DNA of 64,000 bases from Sphingopyxis sp. BE259 (GTDB taxonomy: Bacteria > Pseudomonadota > Alphaproteobacteria > Sphingomonadales > Sphingomonadaceae), in contig NZ_JAVDWM010000001.1 of the NCBI RefSeq assembly GCF_031457495.1, forward strand, positions 1,104,001 through 1,168,000, written 5' to 3'. Under the pieces are notes generated by a model that worked only from the letters and a program-made list of their open reading frames with translations, was not told where the DNA came from and made no database searches. Each line of letters begins with the position of its first letter. Positions within the stretch are counted from its first letter, which is position 1. This document shows positions 17,078-25,812 of this stretch, piece by piece. The translations under genes were made by a program, and so were the position numbers.

Positions 17078-17103
17078 GCCATGATGTTCGAGGAAATAGA
17101 ATT

Positions 17104-17373
17104 ATGTCGATTACCGCCGAGCGCAAAACCGAAGTCATCACCGAAAACGCCCGCAGCAAGGGCGACACCGGTTCGCCGGAAGTGCAGGTCGCAATCCTGA
17201 CCGACCGCATCAATAACCTGACCGGTCATTTCAAGGCGAACCACAAGGACAATCACAGCCGCCGCGGCCTGCTGATGATGGTCAACAAGCGTCGCAGCCT
17301 CCTCGACTATCTGAAAAAGAAGGACGAGGGCCGCTATCAGGCACTGATCGCGAAGCTGGGTCTGCGTAAGTAA
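17104..17373 (+). CDS. rpsO: 30S ribosomal protein S15
   Basis: An 89-residue S15, exactly the family length. Diagnostic stretches are [40 protein letters not shown] and [13 protein letters not shown]15 binds 16S rRNA early in assembly of the small subunit platform. A GAGGA box lies 9 bp before the ATG. It sits downstream of truB and is followed at once by a terminator. Confidence 0.98.
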   Translation: MSITAERKTEVITENARSKGDTGSPEVQVAILTDRINNLTGHFKANHKDNHSRRGLLMMVNKRRSLLDYLKKKDEGRYQALIAKLGLRK

Positions 17374-17382
17374 TTCACGGTG

Positions 17383-17406
17383 AACGGCCCCCTCGCGGGG
17401 CCGTTT
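17383..17406 (+). terminator. Terminator after rpsO
   Basis: Perfect stem AACGGCCCC-CTCG-CGGGGCCGTT starting 10 bp after the rpsO stop, followed by only a short T run. It separates truB-rpsO from pnp. Confidence 0.72.
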
Positions 17407-17426
17407 GCTTGTCTAAGCCTCCGTTT

Positions 17427-17531
17427 GTCCTGAGGAGGGACTGAGCGAAGGCGAAGGCCCGTCTCGAAGGACGCGGACACAAACATCTTTCGAGACGCCA
17501 TTTCGACAAGCTCAACGGCTCCTCAGGACGA
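17427..17531. repeat. Dispersed repeat, GTCCTGAGGA...TCCTCAGGAC type
   Basis: A 105-bp element whose ends GTCCTGAGGAG and CTCCTCAGGAC are inverted copies; the inside holds TCTCGAAGGA and TCTTTCGAGA. It fills much of the rpsO-pnp leader. This family is different from the GTCATCCCGG repeats. Confidence 0.7.
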
Positions 17532-17674
17532 GCGGGTGTTGAGTTTGACAAAGGGCCGCCCCGCATCCGGTGGGGCCGCCATTGGGGCCACAGACGCCCC
17601 GCACCGCCCCGGGTCGGATTACCCGGAACTAGAGGCCCCGCCCGGCATTGGGCCAGGCGGGCGAAGGAAACTCC

Positions 17675-20014
17675 ATGTTTGACGTGAAAAAAGTATCGAT
17701 CGAGTGGGGCGGTGAAACGCTGACCCTCGAAACGGGCAAGGTTGCCCGTCAGGCCGATGGCGCGGTTGTCGCGACGCTCGGCGAAACGATGGTCCTGGCC
17801 GCGGTCACCGCCGCCAAGACGGTCAAGGAAGGGCAGGACTTCTTCCCCCTGACTGTCCACTATCAGGAAAAATATTCGGGCGCGGGTCGCATCCCCGGCG
17901 GCTTCTTCAAGCGCGAACGCGGTGCGACCGAAAAGGAAACGCTGGTTTCGCGTTTGACCGATCGTCCGATCCGTCCGCTGTTCCCCGAAGGTTTCTATAA
18001 CGAAATCAACGTCATTGCTCAGGTTCTTAGCTATGACGGCCATAACGAGCCCGACATCCTTGCGATGGTTGCCGCCTCGGCCGCGCTCACCATTTCGGGT
18101 GTGCCGTTCATGGGCCCGATCGGCGCCGCGCGCGTCGGTTATGTCGATGGCGAATATATCCTGAACCCGACCGACGCGCAGGTTGCCGAGGGCGACCTCG
18201 ACCTGGTTGTCGCCGCCACTTACGACGCGGTGATGATGGTCGAATCCGAAGCCAATGAGCTGTCGGAAGAGATCATGCTCGGCGCCGTGCTGTTTGCACA
18301 CGACGCCTGTAAGGACGTCGTCAAGGCGATCGTGAAGCTGGCCGAACAGGCTGCCAAGGATCCCTGGGACATGGCCGAACAGGCCGACCTGACCGCCGCC
18401 AAGGACAAGCTGAAGAAGCTGATCGGCAAGGACATCGCCGCCGCGTACAAGCTGACCGACAAATCGGCCCGCTCGAACGCGCTGAACGAAGCCCGCGCCG
18501 CCGCCAAGGCCGCTTTCGCCGACGCCGCGCCGCAGGACCAGATGGCCGCCGGCAAGCTGATGAAGAAGCTGGAAGCCGAAATCGTTCGCGGCGCCATCCT
18601 GAAGGACGGCAAGCGCATCGACGGCCGCACCACGACGCAGATTCGTCCGATCGTGGCCGAAACGCACTTCCTGCCCCGCGCCCACGGCTCGGCGCTGTTC
18701 ACGCGCGGCGAGACGCAGACGATCGCGACCTGCACCTTGGGCACCAAGGACAGCGAGCAGATGATCGACGGCCTGAATGGCCTCAGCTACTCGAACTTCA
18801 TGCTGCACTATAACTTCCCGCCCTATTCGGTCGGTGAAGTTGGCCGCTTCGGGGCGCCCAGCCGCCGCGACATCGGCCATGGCAAGCTGGCATGGCGGGC
18901 GCTGCACGCGGTGCTGCCGACCAAGGACGAGTTCCCCTACACGATCCGGATCACCAGCGACATCACCGAGTCGAACGGCTCGTCGTCGATGGCGTCGGTT
19001 TGCGGCGGTTCGCTCGCCATGATGGACGCGGGCGTGCCGTTGAAGCGTCCGGTTTCGGGCATTGCGATGGGTCTGATCCTTGAAGGCAAGGAATTCGCGA
19101 TCCTGTCGGACATCCTGGGTGACGAAGATCACCTCGGCGACATGGACTTCAAGGTGGCGGGTACGTCTGAAGGTATCACCACGATGCAGATGGACATCAA
19201 GATCGCGGGCATCACGCGCGAGATCTTTGAAGCCGCTTTGAACCAGGCCAAGGAAGGCCGCGCGCACATCCTCGGCGAAATGGCCAAGGCGCTGGGCGAA
19301 GCCCGCACCGAGCTGTCCGATTATGCGCCGCGTATCGAAACGATGCAGATCGACAAGTCGAAGATCCGCGACATCATCGGCACCGGCGGCAAGGTGATCC
19401 GCGAGATCGTCGCGACCACCGGCGCCAAGGTCGACATCGACGACGAAGGTCTGATCAAGATTTCGTCGAGCGATCCGGCGCAGATCGAAGCCGCGCGCAA
19501 GTGGATTTCGGGCATCGTCGAAGAAGCCGAAGTCGGCAAGATCTATGACGGCAAGGTCGTCAACCTCGTCGATTTCGGGGCGTTCGTGAATTTCATGGGC
19601 GGCAAGGACGGGCTGGTTCACGTCAGCGAAATCGCCAACGAGCGCGTCGAAAAGGTCTCGGACGTTCTGGCCGAAGGTCAGGAAGTCAAGGTCAAGGTGC
19701 TCGAGATCGACCAGCGCGGCAAGGTTCGCCTGTCGATGCGCGTCGTCGATCAGGAAACCGGCGCCGAGCTGGAAGACACCCGCCCGCCGCGTGAAGGCGG
19801 CGACCGTGGTCCCCGCGGCCCGCGCCGTGATGGCGGCGGCGGCGATCGTGGCCCGCGCGGCGACGGTGGCGGTCGCGGCGACCGTGGTCCGCGTCGCGAT
19901 GGCGGCGGCGATCGTGGTCCGCGCCGTGACGGCGGTGGTGATCGCGGCCCGCGCCGCGAACGCAACGAAGGTCCGGAAGATCAGGGCCATGTGCCCGACT
20001 TCCTGAAGGACTAA
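17675..20014 (+). CDS. pnp: Polynucleotide phosphorylase with a repetitive RG-rich tail
   Basis: A 779-residue exoribonuclease that degrades RNA 3' to 5' with phosphate and forms part of the degradosome. Two RNase PH domains are present ([40 protein letters not shown]), then a KH domain ([20 protein letters not shown]) and an S1 domain ([20 protein letters not shown]). After residue about 703 comes a tail of repeated [18 protein letters not shown] units, longer and more regular than in most PNPases; such RGG-like tails can bind RNA. The ATG at 17675 has GAAGGAAA upstream; the frame opens earlier at 17648 without a better start. Confidence 0.97.
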   Translation: MFDVKKVSIEWGGETLTLETGKVARQADGAVVATLGETMVLAAVTAAKTVKEGQDFFPLTVHYQEKYSGAGRIPGGFFKRERGATEKETLVSRLTDRPIRPLFPEGFYNEINVIAQVLSYDGHNEPDILAMVAASAALTISGVPFMGPIGAARVGYVDGEYILNPTDAQVAEGDLDLVVAATYDAVMMVESEANELSEEIMLGAVLFAHDACKDVVKAIVKLAEQAAKDPWDMAEQADLTAAKDKLKKLIGKDIAAAYKLTDKSARSNALNEARAAAKAAFADAAPQDQMAAGKLMKKLEAEIVRGAILKDGKRIDGRTTTQIRPIVAETHFLPRAHGSALFTRGETQTIATCTLGTKDSEQMIDGLNGLSYSNFMLHYNFPPYSVGEVGRFGAPSRRDIGHGKLAWRALHAVLPTKDEFPYTIRITSDITESNGSSSMASVCGGSLAMMDAGVPLKRPVSGIAMGLILEGKEFAILSDILGDEDHLGDMDFKVAGTSEGITTMQMDIKIAGITREIFEAALNQAKEGRAHILGEMAKALGEARTELSDYAPRIETMQIDKSKIRDIIGTGGKVIREIVATTGAKVDIDDEGLIKISSSDPAQIEAARKWISGIVEEAEVGKIYDGKVVNLVDFGAFVNFMGGKDGLVHVSEIANERVEKVSDVLAEGQEVKVKVLEIDQRGKVRLSMRVVDQETGAELEDTRPPREGGDRGPRGPRRDGGGGDRGPRGDGGGRGDRGPRRDGGGDRGPRRDGGGDRGPRRERNEGPEDQGHVPDFLKD

Positions 20015-20039
20015 GCCTTCGGTCTATCGAACAAGGAAA

Positions 20040-20067
20040 GGGGCTGCTTCGGCAGCCCCTTTTTTTA
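20040..20067 (+). terminator. Strong terminator after pnp
   Basis: GGGGCTGC-TTCG-GCAGCCCC with a UUCG-type tetraloop, followed by eight T. A textbook Rho-independent terminator, 25 bp after the pnp stop. Confidence 0.93.
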
Positions 20068-20114
20068 ACCCGCTTAAGGATATGAGAACATTCAGGCAGG
20101 CAAGGAGTAGGGTG

Positions 20115-20939
20115 ATGCGTAAATGGAGCGTTCTGCTACTTGCAGCTTTGATCGCTGTCTCTGGGCTCGTCGGGACGTCGACCAGCGCCTGCGCTTGCGT
20201 CGGGCCGATGTCGGAAAAAGAGCTGCGAGTCCTCATCCGAAAAGCAGACAAAGGTGATATCCGCGCTGCCGGTCAAGTATGGCAGGAATATGCGCTTGTT
20301 CGTGAGGATCGCCGCAACGGAAAGATATGGGCGAGCCGAGCGATTCGCGTTGGAGATCCGCATACGATGTTGGTCATGGCCGACGATTGGATGTGGGAAG
20401 GTCAGCGTGCTATCCAAAAACGGCATAAGCTGGTTTTCTATGACGCCGCGATCCGGCTATTGGAGAACGGATATCGCAATCGCAACATACTTTCCACCTG
20501 TGGTCCCAACGGGTCCAACGATCGATATTTTTACATCGCCAAGCTTCGCAGCGCGCGTGCAGCCCTGACCACTGCGAGCAGCGGTCCGAGCGACTGGATT
20601 CGCAGCGCAGGCAGGAAAAACGCTTCGGCCGCATATCATGTTGCGAACCACTATTTTTGGGTGGAACTTGACCAAAGTAAGCGTGGGCAATGGGAACTTC
20701 GCGCTTCCGAACTCGGTGATCCCATGTACGCGGGCAGCGTGGTCGATGCGCGCCCGCAATCCGATGACATTCGAGATATTGTCTATTCCCTAAGCCGCAC
20801 GAATGAGATCGCAAAACTGGGCGACAGCTGGGTTCAAAAGGCCGTGACTGCTGAGCTTGGGCATCGACTGGCCAGAACCCGGCATTTTGCCAGTGGCAAA
20901 AAGAGCAAATTTGTCGACGGCAATTGCAAAGTTACCTGA
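20115..20939 (+). CDS. Hypothetical secreted protein, possibly with Sel1-like helices
   Basis: A 274-residue protein with an N-terminal signal sequence (MRKWSVLLLAALIAVSGLVG, then TSTSACACVG). A Cys shortly after the hydrophobic core could be a lipidation site, but the lipobox is poor. The rest is helical with short repeats such as AGQVWQEYALVREDRRNGKI, ASRAIRVGDPHTMLVMADDW and ASAAYHVANHYFW, reminiscent of Sel1/TPR repeats. I do not recognise the family. The ATG at 20115 has AGGAG nine bases upstream and is preferred to the one at 20082. GC is lower than in its neighbours. Confidence 0.65.
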   Translation: MRKWSVLLLAALIAVSGLVGTSTSACACVGPMSEKELRVLIRKADKGDIRAAGQVWQEYALVREDRRNGKIWASRAIRVGDPHTMLVMADDWMWEGQRAIQKRHKLVFYDAAIRLLENGYRNRNILSTCGPNGSNDRYFYIAKLRSARAALTTASSGPSDWIRSAGRKNASAAYHVANHYFWVELDQSKRGQWELRASELGDPMYAGSVVDARPQSDDIRDIVYSLSRTNEIAKLGDSWVQKAVTAELGHRLARTRHFASGKKSKFVDGNCKVT

Positions 20940-21001
20940 CGGAATTTTCAAACGCGGCAAACGTAGCCTTCTGGTTGTTGTGCTACCGCCGCGATGCCGC
21001 G

Positions 21002-22660
21002 CTATTTGCGTGCCGCGGCGCTCTGGTCGCGGATCGCCTTGAACTCGCTGCCCGCTTTCCAGTCGGGCCAGCGCGCCGAGCGCGCCAGCTCGTCGCCGAT
21101 GGTGTAGAACAGCGAAATATCCTGCACCGCGCCGTCGAGGTTCCAGTCCGGGCTCCAGGCGTCGCACGCCTGATGATAGCATTTGCCGGTATAGGCATCG
21201 ACCCACGCTTGCCCGGCGGGTTTGCCGCCGCTGACGAGGTCGGAGGCGCCGGCGATGCCCATCATGAGGAGGACGGGGACGCCGCGCTTGGCCATGCTGA
21301 AATGGTCGGCGCGATAGAAGAGGCCACGTTCGGGGAGGCTCTCCACCGAGACGGTGCGGCCTTGAGTCGCAGCAACGCGCGCTAGGTCGTCTTCGAGACT
21401 GCCCTGTCCCTTGCCGACGAGGACGACGTCCTTTGCCTTGCCCGCGGTTTGCAGGATGTCGAGGCCGAAGTTGGCGACGGTTTTTTCGACCGGAAAGATC
21501 GGGTTCGCGGCATAGGCTTCCGAACCGAGCAGCCCACGTTCCTCGGCGGTCCAGAAGGCAAAGACGATGCTGCGGTCGGGCGGCGGTGCGGCTTTGAAGC
21601 CGCGCGCAATTTCGAACAATCCCGCGACGCCGAGCGCATCGTCATTGGCACCGGCGCGATAGATACGGCCTGCGTCATCGGGCGCACCTTCGCCATAGGC
21701 GTCCCAATGGGCGCCATACATCACGACCTCGTCGGGGCGTTTCGCCCCGGAGATTTTCGCAAGGACGTTCTGGCTTTGCACGACCGCCTGCGTCACCGGG
21801 ATCGCAGCGTTGAAGCCGGTGCCGAGGTCGAAGGGTTTGAAATCCTTGCGCCGCGCGGCGATGCGCAGCTTGGCGAGATCCTGTCCGGCGTCGGTGAACA
21901 ATTTTGTCGCGGTTTCGCCCGAGATCCAGCCTTGCAGCGCGAGGCTCGTCACCTTTTCGGGCGGTACGACAAGGCCGTAATTTTCGCCGCCGGGGCTTTT
22001 GACGACGTTCCAGCCATAGCCGACGCCGTCGGTATCGTGGACAATCAGCGCCGCTATCGCGCCGCGCCGCGCTGCCTCTTCGAACTTGTAGGTCCAGCGG
22101 CCATAATAGGTCATGGTGCGCCCGCCGAACTTGCCGAAAGCATCCTCACCCTTGGCCGCGACGAAATCGGGATCGTTGATCAGAAAGACCGCGACCTTGC
22201 CCTTCAGATCCTGACCCTTGAAGTCGTCCCAGCCGCGTTCGGGTGCGGTGACGCCATAGCCGACGAAAACCAGCGGGGCGTTCGCAACAACCGCCTGATC
22301 CTTTGGCTGGAGCGTCGAGACATAGATGTCGGTGCCAAAGGTGAGCGGCGTAACCGCACCCTTGCGGTCAAACGCGAGCGTCGTCGCGGTGCCGAGGCGG
22401 GTGTGCAGCAACGGCACTGGCTGGGTCCAGCCGCCGTCCACGCCCGCGGGTTCGAGCCCGAGCGCCTGCAAACGCCCGATCAGATAGCCGATCGTGCGCT
22501 CTTCACCAATCGTCCCGGGCGCGCGGCCCTGAAACTGGTCGGAGGCGAGGGTGCGGACGGTTTCGGTGAGGTTGGCGGCGTCGATGGCGGGGGCGGGTTG
22601 CGCTGTCGCAGGGACTGAAGCGGCGGCGAGGAGTGCGGCGGCGGCGAGGCGAAAGGTCAT
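21002..22660 (-). CDS. Secreted M28-family zinc peptidase
   Basis: A 552-residue protein with a signal peptide (MTFRLAAAALLAAASVPATA, cleavage before QPAPA). A PA-type insert domain is visible around residues 130-270 (PLVFVGYGVTAPERGWDDFK). The M28 catalytic domain has VVMYGAHWDAYGEGAPDDAG (first zinc His and bridging Asp), GANDDALGVAGLFEIARGF and FAFWTAEERGLLGSEAYAAN (catalytic Glu pair), and a C-terminal YHQACDAWSPDWNLDGA with the last His. Such enzymes are periplasmic or secreted aminopeptidases. It is transcribed away from the oxygenase gene. Confidence 0.9.
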   Translation of the reverse strand: MTFRLAAAALLAAASVPATAQPAPAIDAANLTETVRTLASDQFQGRAPGTIGEERTIGYLIGRLQALGLEPAGVDGGWTQPVPLLHTRLGTATTLAFDRKGAVTPLTFGTDIYVSTLQPKDQAVVANAPLVFVGYGVTAPERGWDDFKGQDLKGKVAVFLINDPDFVAAKGEDAFGKFGGRTMTYYGRWTYKFEEAARRGAIAALIVHDTDGVGYGWNVVKSPGGENYGLVVPPEKVTSLALQGWISGETATKLFTDAGQDLAKLRIAARRKDFKPFDLGTGFNAAIPVTQAVVQSQNVLAKISGAKRPDEVVMYGAHWDAYGEGAPDDAGRIYRAGANDDALGVAGLFEIARGFKAAPPPDRSIVFAFWTAEERGLLGSEAYAANPIFPVEKTVANFGLDILQTAGKAKDVVLVGKGQGSLEDDLARVAATQGRTVSVESLPERGLFYRADHFSMAKRGVPVLLMMGIAGASDLVSGGKPAGQAWVDAYTGKCYHQACDAWSPDWNLDGAVQDISLFYTIGDELARSARWPDWKAGSEFKAIRDQSAAARK

Positions 22661-22804
22661 GAGGTTGGGGTTTCCCGGTTGATGGACGGCAAGCGTAGGC
22701 GGTTTCGCGGTGACATTGAAGTGCGCAGACCCAAAACACCGAAGCCGCTGTTTGACCGCAAGAAACGGAGCGCGGGACGGGCGGCGGGGTGGCAGGTCGG
22801 CCGC

Positions 22805-23578
22805 ATGACAGAGATGATCGACCCCGCCCCCGACGCGGCCCCCGACGCGGCCCCCGCCGCCGCCCCAGACGCCGCCATTGCCGCCCGCATCGCCGCGCTG
22901 GACTGGCCCGCCGTCGTCGCGTTGCTCGACGGCGCCGGGTGGGCGGTGCTGCCCAAGCTGCTGTCGGCCACCGAATGCGACGCCACTGCGGCGCTCTATC
23001 CTCAGGACGTGCTGTTTCGCAGCCACGTTCATATGGCGCGGCACGGGTTCGGGCGCGGCGAATATCGCTATTTCGCCTATCCGCTGCCGCGGCTGGTCGC
23101 GGACCTGCGCGGTGCGCTCTATCCGCGGCTCGCGCCGGTCGCCAATCGCTGGCACGAGCGGATGGGGCGCGAGGAACGCTTTCCCGCCGATCATGCCGAC
23201 TATCTAGAGCGATGTCATGCGGCGGGGCAGGCGCGGCCCACGCCATTGTTGCTGCAATATGGGGCGGGCGATTATAATTGTCTGCACCGCGACCTTTATG
23301 GAGCGGAGGTTTTTCCGTTGCAAGTCGCGGTGTTGCTGTCGGCGCCCGGGACCGATTTTGACGGCGGCGAATTTGTGCTGGCCGAACAGCGGCCGCGGAT
23401 GCAGTCGCGGGCTGCGGTGGTGCCGCTGGGCAAGGGCGATGCGGTGGTGTTCGCGGTGAACGAGCGACCGGTGGTCGGCAGCCGCGGCGATTACCGGGTA
23501 GCGATGCGCCATGGGGTCAGTGAAATCCGATCGGGACGGCGCCACACGCTGGGGGTCATCTTTCACGACGCTGCCTAA
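22805..23578 (+). CDS. 2-oxoglutarate-Fe(II) dioxygenase
   Basis: A 257-residue protein with the double-stranded beta-helix iron site: HRD at 161-163 in YNCLHRDLYGAEVFPLQVAV, the distal His probably H236, and the 2OG-binding Arg probably R246 in SGRRHTLGVIFHDA. The set resembles the SM-20/prolyl-hydroxylase and AlkB-like group; the substrate cannot be told. The N-terminal stretch of repeated PDAAPDAAPAAAPDAA is low-complexity. The frame is open to 22679, but MTEMIDPAP at 22805 avoids a non-conserved basic extension. Confidence 0.8.
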   Translation: MTEMIDPAPDAAPDAAPAAAPDAAIAARIAALDWPAVVALLDGAGWAVLPKLLSATECDATAALYPQDVLFRSHVHMARHGFGRGEYRYFAYPLPRLVADLRGALYPRLAPVANRWHERMGREERFPADHADYLERCHAAGQARPTPLLLQYGAGDYNCLHRDLYGAEVFPLQVAVLLSAPGTDFDGGEFVLAEQRPRMQSRAAVVPLGKGDAVVFAVNERPVVGSRGDYRVAMRHGVSEIRSGRRHTLGVIFHDAA

Positions 23579-23656
23579 TCCCGCCTGCTGGGTGGACATG
23601 GCGGCTGCGGCGGTTAAGCCGGTGCTTCTTCAACGGTATCAGCGAGGACAGCGGTG

Positions 23657-24748
23657 ATGGATTTCTCCCGGCTTCAGGCAAGCAGCAAGATCGGCGACGA
23701 CTGGGTCTATCCGCAGCCGCCGTGCCTGAATTTCGGTTGGCTGGAGGTCGACCTGGACCCCGCGCACCGCATCTATTGGGAGGAATATGGCAACCCCGAC
23801 GGCGAGCCGGTGATGTTCCTGCACGGCGGGCCCGGCGGCGCGTGCGCCCCGGCAATGGCGCGCTTTTTCGATCCGCAGCGGTATCGCGTCATCCTGTTCG
23901 ATCAGCGCGGGTGCGGCAAGAGCGAGCCGACGGTGGCGTCGGCGGGACCGGCGGTGGCGCTGGCCAAGAACACCACCGCCGACCTGATCGGCGACATCGA
24001 GAAACTGCGCGATCATCTGGCGATTGCCGGGCCGATGCATGTGTTCGGTGGCAGCTGGGGCAGCACGCTGGCGATGGCCTATGCGATCGCGCACCCTGCG
24101 CATTGCGCCAGCCTGATCCTGCGCGGCATCTTTCTCGGGTCTGCGGAGGATCTGGATTATCTGTATCAGGGCAATGCCACGACGTGGGAGGCCGACCCCT
24201 ATGGCCTGACCGCGCCGGGGGCGTATATCAAATATCCCGATGAGTGGGCGGCGCTGCTGAATGTGCTGACCCCCGCCGAGCGGCGCGACGTGATGGCGTC
24301 GTACAAGGCGATTTTCGATATGGTGCCAACCACCGCGGCCCAGAAAGCGCGGCAGCTGGAGGCCGCGGTGACCTGGTCGCTGTGGGAGGGGGTAATTTCG
24401 AACATGATCCCCGAGGCGGCCGACACCGGCAAATTCGGCGAGGCCGACTTCGCACTGTGCTTCGCGCAGATCGAGGCACATTATTTCGCGAACAACCTGT
24501 TCCTGCCCGCGGGGCATTTTTTCGACCATATCGCCACGCTCGCCGCAATCCCCATCCATATCGTCCACGGCCGGTTCGACGAGGTATGCCCGCTGACCCA
24601 GGCATCGCGGCTGGTCGCGGCACTGCGCGCGGCGGGGGCGGAGCCGGTGAACTATGTCGTCACGAACGCCGGACACAGTGCGATGGAACGCCAAAATGCG
24701 CTGGCGCTGACCGCAGTGATGGACGGGCTGGCACCGATCGCGGACTGA
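23657..24748 (+). CDS. pip: Prolyl aminopeptidase
   Basis: A 363-residue alpha/beta-hydrolase of family S33 that removes N-terminal proline from peptides. HGGPGG at 56-61 is the oxyanion box; the nucleophile is S133 in VFGGSWGSTLAMAYAIAHP; RYRVILFDQRGCGKSEP is diagnostic; the Asp and His are in HGRFDEVCPL and TNAGHSAMER. Length is slightly above the usual 315-330 because of extra N-terminal residues. A GTG three bases upstream is a possible start. Cytoplasmic. Confidence 0.94.
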   Translation: MDFSRLQASSKIGDDWVYPQPPCLNFGWLEVDLDPAHRIYWEEYGNPDGEPVMFLHGGPGGACAPAMARFFDPQRYRVILFDQRGCGKSEPTVASAGPAVALAKNTTADLIGDIEKLRDHLAIAGPMHVFGGSWGSTLAMAYAIAHPAHCASLILRGIFLGSAEDLDYLYQGNATTWEADPYGLTAPGAYIKYPDEWAALLNVLTPAERRDVMASYKAIFDMVPTTAAQKARQLEAAVTWSLWEGVISNMIPEAADTGKFGEADFALCFAQIEAHYFANNLFLPAGHFFDHIATLAAIPIHIVHGRFDEVCPLTQASRLVAALRAAGAEPVNYVVTNAGHSAMERQNALALTAVMDGLAPIAD

Positions 24749-24813
24749 GCCGAACGAGCGGATTCGAGCCGGACGCGCCCGAATATCGGCGCGGCCGCAG
24801 CTGAAGCGCGCGG

Positions 24814-25011
24814 TCAGGCGCGTGAGGGCGGTATGACCTCGTCATCCCCATCGAGCTGCTCGACCTGCTCGCGCCACCGCTGCTTCGCGCGCGAACGCTC
24901 GCGCTCGTGCCGCCGCCGCGGGCTGTTGTGGCGCAGATAGGCGATACCGACGGTGGCGGCCACGATCATCAAGGCGATGATGCCATAAGCAATGATGATC
25001 CTGGGTTCCAT
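24814..25011 (-). CDS. Small membrane protein
   Basis: A 65-residue protein: one N-terminal membrane span (IIIAYGIIALMIVAATVGIA, residues 4-25) and a very charged tail (PRRRHERERSRAKQRWREQ). The first in-frame ATG at 25020 adds three residues. No family recognised. It points away from the GTA cluster. Confidence 0.55.
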   Translation of the reverse strand: MEPRIIIAYGIIALMIVAATVGIAYLRHNSPRRRHERERSRAKQRWREQVEQLDGDDEVIPPSRA

Positions 25012-25127
25012 GCACTTCACTCCGCGAGGCGGCGGTGCCTCGTCGCCTAATTACCCCGCCCGGCGGGGATGGTTGCGCGCATGACCCCCATCGCGCCTCG
25101 GTTCGCCGCATTCCGCAATCGCTTAAA

Positions 25128-25179
25128 TTGTGCCATATCGGTTAAAAATGATTGACATCGTCACGCTGATATGGCACAA
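25128..25179. promoter_or_regulatory. Perfect 12-bp inverted repeat upstream of the GTA cluster
   Basis: TTGTGCCATATC at 25128-25139 and GATATGGCACAA at 25168-25179 are exact inverted copies, 28 bp apart, about 90 bp before the first GTA gene. A TTGACA (25152-25157) lies between them and could be a -35 element, though no convincing -10 box follows at the right distance. Arm length and position suggest an operator for a dimeric regulator, or DNA looping. GTA promoters are known to be controlled by GafA, IHF and CtrA in other species; this sequence does not match a site I know. Confidence 0.55.
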
Positions 25180-25269
25180 GTATCCCATCATGAAGAATTG
25201 CGAGTCGGGCCGGCGTCCTTTCCATCTGGGGAAGGATGAACCGGCCTGACTGCGTTTGGGCGAGGCGAT

Positions 25270-25812
25270 ATGGACGAGCGGAACCTGATCAATGAAGCGG
25301 GCGAGGAGGGTGGCGGCGACGATGTCGGCGGGCGCCGCGAGCCGCAATTCAAGACGATTACCGATCATCAAATCGAGGTTTTTCTGGCGACGCTGGCCGA
25401 TAGCTGTAATGTTCGCCGGGCCGCGGCGGTGGCCGGTTTTGCCTATTCGGCGGCCTACCAACGGCGGCGGCGCGACCCCGATTTTGCCGATGCGTGGCAG
25501 GCGGCGCTGGACAGCGGCTATGCCCGGCTGGAAATGGCGCTGGTCGAGCGGGCGATCCTGACGATCGAGACCGTCCGCGACGGCGATAGCGATGCCGATG
25601 CCATGGTTGTCCCGGTGGTGGGGGCGATGACGGTGGCGCAAGCGATCGACCTGATGGGCAAGCATCGCGCCAGCATCGAAGGCGGGCGGGCCAAGCGGGT
25701 TCGCCCGAACAGCCGCAAGCGGCCCACGGCGGACGAAACCGACGCCGAAATATTGCGGCGGATCGATATTATCGCGCGGCAGCGCGCAGGAGAGGGACGG
25801 GATGCGCCATGA
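25270..25812 (+). CDS. GTA small terminase-like protein (gp1)
   Basis: A 180-residue protein. The N-terminal half holds TLADSCNVRRAAAVAGFAYS and AAYQRRRRDPDFADAWQAAL, a helix-turn-helix like those in phage small terminases that select DNA for packaging. The remainder is helical and basic (RVRPNSRKRPTADETDAEI). In Rhodobacter GTA the first gene encodes an analogous small terminase. The stop overlaps the large terminase start by 4 bp. Confidence 0.82.
   Translation: MDERNLINEAGEEGGGDDVGGRREPQFKTITDHQIEVFLATLADSCNVRRAAAVAGFAYSAAYQRRRRDPDFADAWQAALDSGYARLEMALVERAILTIETVRDGDSDADAMVVPVVGAMTVAQAIDLMGKHRASIEGGRAKRVRPNSRKRPTADETDAEILRRIDIIARQRAGEGRDAP

Noticed and set aside
17375..19990. Open frame of 871 codons antisense to pnp
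   Set aside because: It mirrors the high-GC coding pattern of pnp, with His/Arg/Ala-rich low-complexity product and no family features.
25152..25185. A complete sigma-70 promoter within the GTA inverted repeat
   Set aside because: TTGACA is present, but no acceptable -10 hexamer lies 16-18 bp further.
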